Made by a program: the position numbers and the translations under genes. Shown here one piece after another: positions 1 through 4,893 of a DNA stretch of 6,615 bases. This stretch comes from Pseudomonadota bacterium (GTDB lineage Bacteria; Pseudomonadota; Gammaproteobacteria; Steroidobacterales; Woeseiaceae). Within the stretch, counting starts at the first letter, position 1. Each line of letters opens with the position of its first letter. Below the pieces are notes generated by a model. It searched no databases. It saw nothing but the letters and a program-made list of their open reading frames with translations, and had not been told where the DNA came from. Location of the stretch: positions 1 to 6,615 of the forward strand of contig JAKSCZ010000511.1 of assembly GCA_022360335.1 (NCBI GenBank), given 5' to 3'.

Positions 1-1840
1 CGGGATCGTAGATCGCGGCCAGTGCGAACCGCGCCTGGATCGTGTAGACGTCCAGCCTTTGTTTTCGCGCCTGCAACTCACCGACCGCAATCTCCTGCAG
101 GAAGCCTCGCTGTGCCGCCATTGCGGCCCCGACGCGCATCTTCATGTCTTCGATCCGCGGCGCGAGGCCGGAGACCCGGTCGCTGAGCTCCGCGAAGCGC
201 AACGGTTCGCTGCGCATCGTCCTGTCGATCCGGCGACGCGAGCGTTGCGCTTCGACCAGTACCTCGCCGGCATCGCGAAGCTCGCGTCGCACGCGCCAAA
301 GACGATCCCGGAACTCACGCTCGAGCTCCCATTGCAGGACACCCCTGAGCAGGGCAAGCTTGTCGCGCGCTTCCTTCGCCTCGGGGGTATCGGCCCGCAG
401 CGCCGCCGAGTTTTCGAGGGCCGCGATCTCCGACCACGTCTCGAATTCATCGCGTTCTGCAAGCGCCAGCCAATCGCGGCCGTTCTCGATGTCGTCGACG
501 GCGGTATCGTAGTCGAGCTTCCCGGCGACCCGGTCGTCGAGCCCGGCGCGCTCCAGTGCGTCCTCGACCTCGGGCATGCGTTTTGCAAGCTTCTCTTTCT
601 GCGTCTCGAGCATATTGGTATAGACGCCGACGCTTTGTTGCCAGCTGTCCAGATTCCGATGCAGGTAACCGAGATCGCGGAGATTCTTGAGCCCTTCCTG
701 AAAACTGTGCCGGGCCAGCAGGTGAAACAGGTAGCGTGCCTCGGGGCCATCGGGTAACTCCTCGACGCGCCAGTACCAACCCGTGCTGTCGAGGGGTTCG
801 TCGTCGATGAAGTCGTCGAAGAACCGGCCGGACTCGATGCGGTCGATCGTCCGGTCGAGACGATTGGCTTCCTCGTAGAACGCCTCGATCGCGTTGAGGT
901 AGTGATCGGCCGCCTGGCTGATCGAGTCGAGTTTCGCCAGGGCATAGGGAATCGCGAGCATCGACTCCTGCACGGCCGGGTCGAGCAGATCGCGGCCGCG
1001 CAGCTCGTACCAGGGCACGAGTGCCCGGTGATAATTGTTCATCTCGGCGTCGGCCCAGCCGACGCCCAGCAGCGCCTTGTTCGAGAAAGGACCCTCGAGG
1101 CGCACGCGCTGCAACGGCTCCTTGGCGGCGTAGAACTGCCTGTCCTGCAAGAGCGCGTAGCCGAGTGCAAGATTCGCCTTGTCGCGCAACGACGTCAGTT
1201 CCTCGTTGAACGGGTTCATATCGCCGAGTTCGTTCAGCAGTACCGCCGCCTCGTCGACGCGGCCGCTGCGCACGAGCGCGACGCCGACGTTGAACCTGGC
1301 ATAGCTCGCCCACTCGGTCCGGCCTTTCCAATCCTTGAGGCGCGCGATCGCCGCGTCGTACTCGCCCGCGTCGATCATGATCTGCGCACCGAGCATCAGG
1401 GCCTCGCGCTGCAGGTTGTCGGGGATTTCGCCCTCGATCAGCGCCAGCGCTTCGCGCGCCCTCTCGAGATAGCCGCGCTGGTACCAGATCTTGGCCAGGA
1501 AGAACCAGGTCCGGTTGCGGATTTCCCGGTCGACGTTCCCGGCGAGCAGGTCCTCGAAAATCCCGGCCGCTTCGAGATGATGACCGTAGGAGAGATACAT
1601 GCCGCCGAGCAGCAGTTGCGCTTCCTCGAGATGGTCATCGAGTCGTGCGCGCTCTTTCGCGGCGAGCAGGCGCACGATCGCCGGGAAATAGTCTTCCTGG
1701 TAGAAGTAGAAAAGGACCTCGCCATAGTGGGGGTCCTCGACGACGATCGCTTCGCTGTCGTTTCGTGCTGCCGGGGCCGCCGGGGCCAGCAGGACGCACA
1801 GCAGGCACAGGCGACTAAGAATGGAACGACCCGGGAGCAA
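1..1840 (-). CDS. Secreted TPR / coiled-coil protein, C-terminus missing (runs off left edge)
   Basis: An unbroken minus-strand frame gives 613 visible residues with no stop before base 1. I start it at TTG 1840-1838: a GGGAG ribosome site lies 6 bases upstream, the upstream gene's stop is only 3 bases away in the same frame, and the resulting N-terminus is a good signal peptide (arginines at 5 and 10, hydrophobic LCLLCVLLAPAAPA, cleavage near residue 24 or 25). Residues about 37-320 are helix pairs of TPR type, for example YLERAREALALIEGEIP followed by QREALMLGAQIMIDAGEYDA (about 124-164), then further repeats near 180-205, 225-245 and 255-280. From about 360 to the edge the protein is charged, helical and probably coiled coil (410-440, 485-600). 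The only visible cysteines (12 and 15) are in the signal peptide. Likely role, by inference only: a periplasmic scaffold or adaptor. It is the third gene of the operon behind the TlpA-like and coiled-coil genes. The exact family is not recognised. Confidence 0.85.
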   Translation of the reverse strand, partial: MLPGRSILSRLCLLCVLLAPAAPAARNDSEAIVVEDPHYGEVLFYFYQEDYFPAIVRLLAAKERARLDDHLEEAQLLLGGMYLSYGHHLEAAGIFEDLLAGNVDREIRNRTWFFLAKIWYQRGYLERAREALALIEGEIPDNLQREALMLGAQIMIDAGEYDAAIARLKDWKGRTEWASYARFNVGVALVRSGRVDEAAVLLNELGDMNPFNEELTSLRDKANLALGYALLQDRQFYAAKEPLQRVRLEGPFSNKALLGVGWADAEMNNYHRALVPWYELRGRDLLDPAVQESMLAIPYALAKLDSISQAADHYLNAIEAFYEEANRLDRTIDRIESGRFFDDFIDDEPLDSTGWYWRVEELPDGPEARYLFHLLARHSFQEGLKNLRDLGYLHRNLDSWQQSVGVYTNMLETQKEKLAKRMPEVEDALERAGLDDRVAGKLDYDTAVDDIENGRDWLALAERDEFETWSEIAALENSAALRADTPEAKEARDKLALLRGVLQWELEREFRDRLWRVRRELRDAGEVLVEAQRSRRRIDRTMRSEPLRFAELSDRVSGLAPRIEDMKMRVGAAMAAQRGFLQEIAVGELQARKQRLDVYTIQARFALAAIYDP

Positions 1841-1843
1841 CGA

Positions 1844-2434
1844 TCACTCCCATTCCCTGATGACGAATTCCGGTTGCTGCTTCTTTACACGGTCCGTGAT
1901 TTCGAGTTCGACGTACCTGGCGCCGATGCCCTTCTCGAACGTCATCGTCGCACCGCGGCGGTAATCGCGAAGGTGAGGGCCCTTACCCGTGAATACCGCG
2001 ACCAGTTCGTGCTCACCCGTCTTCAGGTTGGCCATGTGGACCCGATGCACGCCGCCGCGGGCGAGCGCGTCGGCTTCGCGCGCCGTGTACAGGTAATTGG
2101 CGACTTCCTTGCCGTCGATCCTCAGCTGCACGGAATCCAGCTCGAAATACTCGCCGACGTCGAGCGACAGGAAGAACGCCACCTGGGAGTTGGCCGGGAA
2201 CAGCAATTCCTCCTCGAGCAGGAACAGGTCCCGGTTGAGATCGAGCACCTCCTTCTTGAGCGCCTGCACGTCCTTGTCGAGTTCGCGGAAACGCTCCCGG
2301 GAGACGGCCTCGGCCTCCCCGGCGTCGCGCGCCGCCGCAACGGCGCCGTCCGTCGACTCCGGGTCCTGGGCAATGGCCGCGCCGCCGGATGCGAGCGCCG
2401 CCGTTGCGATGAGTATGATGAGTGTCCTGGTCAC
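1844..2434 (-). CDS. Secreted coiled-coil protein with beta-rich C-terminus, function unknown
   Basis: A 196-residue protein starting at GTG 2434-2432, one base after the stop of the TlpA-like gene, with a GAGAG-type ribosome site within that gene's last codons. Residues 1-22 are a signal peptide (hydrophobic LIILIATAALASGGAAIA, cleavage after AIA). A short low-complexity acidic/alanine linker (about 24-44) follows. Residues about 47-78 form a heptad-patterned coiled coil (FRELDKDVQALKKEVLDLNR) that would support oligomerisation. Residues 82-196 look like a beta-sandwich: VQLRIDGKEV and then a GEHELVAVFTG segment resemble the strand-and-GeH pattern of PEGA-like or Ig-like periplasmic domains. 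It contains no cysteine. I do not recognise a named family. Its tight coupling to the TPR gene suggests the two act together in the periplasm, possibly as a complex, but this is inference. Confidence 0.85.
   Translation of the reverse strand: MTRTLIILIATAALASGGAAIAQDPESTDGAVAAARDAGEAEAVSRERFRELDKDVQALKKEVLDLNRDLFLLEEELLFPANSQVAFFLSLDVGEYFELDSVQLRIDGKEVANYLYTAREADALARGGVHRVHMANLKTGEHELVAVFTGKGPHLRDYRRGATMTFEKGIGARYVELEITDRVKKQQPEFVIREWE
1847..1851 (-). promoter_or_regulatory. Ribosome binding site deciding the TTG start of the TPR gene
   Basis: GGGAG on the minus strand is followed by a 6-base spacer and then TTG. It lies inside the last codons of the upstream gene, whose stop codon (TGA, 1846-1844) sits in the spacer. 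Termination and re-initiation are therefore almost certainly coupled. No ATG or GTG in this frame lies between that stop and the signal peptide, which supports the rare TTG start. Confidence 0.7.
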
Positions 2435-2435
2435 G

Positions 2436-2933
2436 TTACTCTCTCAACAGTGAACGAATCTGGTCCAGGTATCTGTCCTCGTACCCGGGTTTGTAACCCA
2501 GATGGACGTAGCGGACCGTGCCGTCGCGGTCGACGAGCACCGTCGCGGGCATGGCTTCCACTTCGTACAACTTGCTGACTTCCTTGCGTGCATCGAACAG
2601 CACGGGAAAGTCGACGCCGAGTTCCTCGACCATTTTCATGGCGCGACGCGAATCGTCGTCGATGTTGACGCCGAGCAGCCTGAAGCCCACGCGCTGGTAG
2701 CGCGAGTACAACTCGTCGAGAAGCGGCATCTCCTGGCGGCACGGACCGCACCACGTCGCCCAGAAGTTGATCATGACGACGTCACCGCGATACTCCGACA
2801 GGCGCAGGTTCCCGCCGGTCGAACTCCTGAGGGCGAAATCCGGCGCCGCCTGCCCCTCGAGACCGCCCGACGCGAAGCCGGTGGCCGCGAACGCGCCGAG
2901 CAGCACTGCAAGTGCGATGTTCCTGAGTTTCAT
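2436..2933 (-). CDS. TlpA-like periplasmic thiol:disulfide oxidoreductase
   Basis: A 165-residue thioredoxin-fold protein of the TlpA/ResA/AhpC-TSA-like group. ATG 2933-2931 is chosen because an AGGGA ribosome site lies 8 bases upstream and the product then begins with a clean signal peptide (MKLRNIALAVLLGAFAATGF, cleavage near residue 21). A frame extension to 3026 would add 31 residues ahead of that signal and lacks this support. The fold shows in order: APDFAL (30-35), the active site WCGPC (61-65) preceded by VVMINFWAT, LLGVNIDDD (87-94), and the cis-proline segment EAMPATVLVDRDG (126-138). Family members in the periplasm usually reduce disulfides, for example in cytochrome c maturation, using electrons from a DsbD/CcdA-type partner. 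No such partner or cytochrome gene is in the window, so the substrate is unknown. It is the first gene of a three-gene operon and the likely target of the promoter region just upstream. Confidence 0.92.
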   Translation of the reverse strand: MKLRNIALAVLLGAFAATGFASGGLEGQAAPDFALRSSTGGNLRLSEYRGDVVMINFWATWCGPCRQEMPLLDELYSRYQRVGFRLLGVNIDDDSRRAMKMVEELGVDFPVLFDARKEVSKLYEVEAMPATVLVDRDGTVRYVHLGYKPGYEDRYLDQIRSLLRE

Positions 2934-2941
2934 ACGTCCAT

Positions 2942-2946
2942 TCCCT
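2942..2946 (-). promoter_or_regulatory. Ribosome binding site of the TlpA-like gene
   Basis: AGGGA on the minus strand, 8 bases ahead of ATG 2933-2931. It selects this internal methionine over the upstream in-frame start at 3026. Confidence 0.65.
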
Positions 2947-2974
2947 GTGTCTCTGCCCCAGTCCTTCCGCTGGA

Positions 2975-3003
2975 ATTCTTCCCGGACGGTACACCACCGG
3001 CAA
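2975..3003 (-). promoter_or_regulatory. Candidate sigma70-type promoter for the TlpA-like operon
   Basis: On the minus strand TTGCCG (3003-2998) is followed after exactly 17 bases by AAGAAT (2980-2975). Each hexamer matches 4 of 6 consensus positions. Transcription would start near 2968, leaving a 5' leader of about 35 bases. The hexamers alone would be weak. The placement fits a CRP-activated promoter, because the palindrome at 3031-3046 would be centred about 70 bases upstream of the predicted start, near the usual class I spacing. This was found by eye with no score behind it. Confidence 0.35.
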
Positions 3004-3030
3004 ATGGTGACAGTCAGGGACCTCAAGGGC

Positions 3031-3046
3031 CGTGATAATCGTCACA
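3031..3046 (-). promoter_or_regulatory. CRP-family operator-like palindrome
   Basis: The minus strand reads TGTGA-CGATTA-TCACG, matching the TGTGA-N6-TCACA consensus of CRP/Vfr-type regulators at 9 of 10 half-site positions. It is preceded by an AT-rich base run (ATT) as is usual at such sites. It lies in the intergenic region about 100 bases ahead of the TlpA-like start codon, oriented to act on that operon. The match is seen directly. That a CRP homologue binds here is inference, since the host's regulator is unknown. An FNR-type site (TTGAT-N4-ATCAA) fits much less well. Confidence 0.5.
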
Positions 3047-3192
3047 AATGCTCATCGACCTGAACATAATGACGCCCTCTCAATGGGACGGCGGCGACGC
3101 GCAATCCTTACAGACTACGTTAAATCGACGCCATGCCCAAGGTTTTCGTATGCACGGAATGCCGCCCCTATGATAGGCGTATGAAGCTGAAT

Positions 3193-4281
3193 TCAAAGTG
3201 AAAATCCGTCGCCTTTCGGCGACATTCGCGTGCTTTCTCCGCCCGGGTCGGCCGGCGGCGGTTCGGGCAGCGTCAGGCCGTCGGAAAAGTAGACGCGTCC
3301 CCCGGCATCGATGACGACGCTCTCGTAGTCGGGCAGCGTGCCGATCAGCGTCAGCCCCCGGTGGACTCCCATGACGAAGACGCTCGTCGAGAGCGCATCG
3401 GTAATGACGGCATCCGGGCCGATGACCGTGGCGCTGCGCATGCCGCCGGCCGGCTCGCCGGTGCTGGGCCGAATGATGTGGTGATAGCGCACGCCGTCTT
3501 CATCGAAGTAGCGCTCGTAGTCGCCCGAGGTCGAGATCGCCTCGTCGGCCAGCGGCAGCGAAATCGCGACCTCGCCGTCTTCGCGGGGGTCGCGGATGCC
3601 CACCATCCACGGGCGGCCGCGCCGGTCCCCGAGCAGCCGCGAATCGCCGCCCGCGGTGACGATCGCGTGCTCGACGCCGCGGCGCCGCAGCAGATCGACA
3701 CCCCGCTCCACGACGTAGCCTTTTGCGATCCCGCCGAGGTTGATGCGCACACCGTCTTTCTCGAATGCCACGGTACCCGTCGCCTGGTCGAGTTCCACGA
3801 AGCGGAAATCGATGAAGTTGCGTTCGGTCTCGACGACCTCGCGGTCCGGTCGTCGGCGCGCGCGAAAATCGTAGTGCCGGCCCACGCTGTCGTAGGTGAT
3901 GTCGAACGCACCGCGCGTCAGAACCGAGATATCCAGAGAGCGCCGGATGAGACTGAACAGCTCGTCGCCGGCCGCGACGGGTTTCGCCGCCGCTTCCCGG
4001 TTGATTTTCGAGATTTCGCTCTCATCCCTGTAGGTACTCATGAGGCGGTCGATGCGTTCCGCCTCCGAGAACACCTCGTCGAGGACGCGGCGGCCGGCTC
4101 CGGGATCGTCGCTCCACAGGTAAACGCTCACCTCGGTGCCCATCATGGGTCGGGCATCGCCGATCCATTCGGCGCGCAGCGGGATCGCCAAAAACATCGA
4201 CAGGAGCACGGCTAGTCTTGGCCAGGGCCCGGAGTTATGCTTGGGAAAACAACGAGTAAGCAAGGAGCGGGACGGTGACAT
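3193..4281 (-). CDS. apbE: ApbE-family FAD:protein FMN transferase
   Basis: This family cleaves FAD and attaches the FMN moiety to a threonine or serine of exported flavoproteins, using Mg2+, on the periplasmic side. With the start used here (362 residues) the family blocks appear in order: MMGTEV (46-51), YRDESEISKINR (84-95), GAFDITYDSVG (124-134), NLGGIAKGYVVERG (181-194), TAGGDSRLLG (209-218), TSGDYERYF (251-259), HHIIRPSTGEP (267-277) and TDALSTSVFVMG (294-305), the last containing the aspartate expected to help bind metal. The usual D/N of the HII-D-P-R-T-G block is Arg271 here. A hydrophobic stretch (22-36) ending LRA before EWIG suggests a cleaved signal peptide. There is no lipobox, so it is not obviously a lipoprotein. 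The start is uncertain: ATG 4281 has AGGA 3 bases upstream but overlaps divergent lemA by 7 bases; TTG 4263 avoids the overlap; GTG 4209 would leave an uncharged signal peptide. The flavoprotein substrate is not in the window. Confidence 0.9.
   Translation of the reverse strand: MSPSRSLLTRCFPKHNSGPWPRLAVLLSMFLAIPLRAEWIGDARPMMGTEVSVYLWSDDPGAGRRVLDEVFSEAERIDRLMSTYRDESEISKINREAAAKPVAAGDELFSLIRRSLDISVLTRGAFDITYDSVGRHYDFRARRRPDREVVETERNFIDFRFVELDQATGTVAFEKDGVRINLGGIAKGYVVERGVDLLRRRGVEHAIVTAGGDSRLLGDRRGRPWMVGIRDPREDGEVAISLPLADEAISTSGDYERYFDEDGVRYHHIIRPSTGEPAGGMRSATVIGPDAVITDALSTSVFVMGVHRGLTLIGTLPDYESVVIDAGGRVYFSDGLTLPEPPPADPGGESTRMSPKGDGFSL
3202..3223 (-). terminator. Possible intrinsic terminator at the 3' end of apbE
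   Basis: On the minus strand a perfect 6-bp stem (GTCGCC, loop GAAA, GGCGAC; 3223-3208) closes a GNRA-type tetraloop and is followed by GGATTTTCACTTTG. The T-run is short and interrupted, so this is a modest terminator at best. It lies within the last ten codons of apbE. If it works, it separates apbE from the TlpA-like operon, consistent with that operon having its own promoter. Confidence 0.35.
4262..4267 (+). promoter_or_regulatory. Ribosome binding site of lemA
   Basis: AAGGAG is followed by a 7-base spacer and GTG at 4275. The near-perfect Shine-Dalgarno sequence fixes the GTG start of lemA. It lies on top of the 5' end of the divergent apbE frame. Confidence 0.8.
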
Positions 4282-4865
4282 CATTCCTGATATTTCTGGC
4301 GATCGTCGCCGCAATTGTGTTCTGGGCCGTCGGTATTTACAACCGGCTGGTCAACGAACGCAATCGCGTACGCAATGCGTTCGCACAGATCGACGTGCAG
4401 CTGACGCGGCGCTACGATCTGATCCCCAATCTCGTCGAGGCCGTCAAGGGCTATATGAAACACGAGCGCGAGACGCTCGAAGCCGTCGTCGAGGCTCGCA
4501 ATGCGGCCTCGGCAGCCCTCGACGCAGCCAAGGCGGATCCCGCCGATGCGGCGGCGATCAAGGAACTCGGCGCCTCCGAAGGTGCGCTGGGCGCCGTGCT
4601 CGGCCGATTGTTCGCACTGTCGGAGGCTTACCCGGATCTCAAGGCCAACGAGAACATGATGCAGTTCCAGGAGGAATTGACCGCCACCGAAAACAAGGTG
4701 GCATTCTCGCGCCAGGCGTTCAACGATGCGGTCATGGTCTACAACACGTCCGTCGAGAGCTTCCCGAACAACGTCGTCGCCAACATGTTCGGTTTCGCAC
4801 TCGCGAGCTTCCTCGAGATCGAGTCCGAAGAAAAACGCGAAGTGCCCGAGGTCTCGTTCACCTGA
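4275..4865 (+). CDS. lemA: LemA family membrane protein
   Basis: A 196-residue protein of normal length for LemA. An N-terminal membrane segment (about 3-20, FLIFLAIVAAIVFWAVGIY) is followed by the family hallmark block: YNRLVNERNRVRNAF (22-36), QIDVQLTRRYDLIPNLVE (38-55) and VKGYMKHERETLE (57-69). The second hallmark comprises AYPDLKANENM (118-128), EELTATENKVAFSRQAFND (133-151) and MVYNTSVESFPNNVVA (154-169). The body is an extended helical bundle placed outside the cytoplasm by an N-terminal anchor, with the N-terminus probably inside or short periplasmic. Its biochemical role is not settled. In many bacteria it is encoded beside an M48-type membrane peptidase, as here 28 bases upstream, and is thought to act with it in envelope quality control. 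GTG start with a strong AAGGAG site. No promoter was recognised; it must lie within the divergent apbE 5' region. Confidence 0.95.
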   Translation: MTSFLIFLAIVAAIVFWAVGIYNRLVNERNRVRNAFAQIDVQLTRRYDLIPNLVEAVKGYMKHERETLEAVVEARNAASAALDAAKADPADAAAIKELGASEGALGAVLGRLFALSEAYPDLKANENMMQFQEELTATENKVAFSRQAFNDAVMVYNTSVESFPNNVVANMFGFALASFLEIESEEKREVPEVSFT

Positions 4866-4893
4866 TCCGCTCCCCTGGCGCAGACGGGCCGCG

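Larger units (their letters stand above)
2934..3192. other. Intergenic region between apbE and the TlpA-like operon
   Basis: These 259 bases hold no credible long gene on either strand. They contain the ribosome site, candidate promoter and CRP-type palindrome listed separately. They also hold most of a 22-codon plus-strand frame (3133-3201) with a CxxC pair but no ribosome site. The stretch is visibly more AT-rich than the flanking genes around 3030-3075 and 3115-3150. A short direct repeat CGTATG occurs at 3147 and 3178; I attach no function to it. Confidence 0.6.

Noticed and set aside
59..945. Plus- and minus-strand open frames at the left edge
   Set aside because: They are in other frames of the TPR gene, which reads continuously from 1840 to base 1 with typical TPR and coiled-coil composition.
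902..2578. Long plus-strand open frame (558 codons)
   Set aside because: It runs antisense to the TPR, coiled-coil and TlpA-like genes. All three have signal peptides, ribosome sites and recognisable folds. The frame is open only because the opposing genes are GC-rich at third positions, and its translation shows no domain.
3008..3016. Small perfect palindrome TGAC-A-GTCA just upstream of the candidate -35
   Set aside because: Only 4 bases per arm, so it is expected by chance at this size. No known operator is recognised.
2934..3026. N-terminal extension of the TlpA-like protein from 3026
   Set aside because: It would bury the signal peptide 31 residues in and overlap the promoter region. 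The internal ATG at 2933 has AGGGA at 8 bases.
3061..3110. Possible hairpin CGTCCC/GGGCG on the minus strand as a terminator
   Set aside because: The stem needs a bulge and no T-run follows. The hairpin at 3208-3223 is a better candidate.
3361..4215. Plus-strand open frame opposite apbE
   Set aside because: It is antisense to a gene carrying every ApbE block in order, and no domain is seen in its translation.
4201..4261. Promoter for lemA
   Set aside because: TTGGCC and TTATGC-like hexamers are present but none are properly spaced, so I could not support a specific call.
4285..4314. Longer apbE start at 4314
   Set aside because: It would overlap lemA by 40 bases, adds residues with no family similarity, and has less support than the ATGs at 4284/4281.
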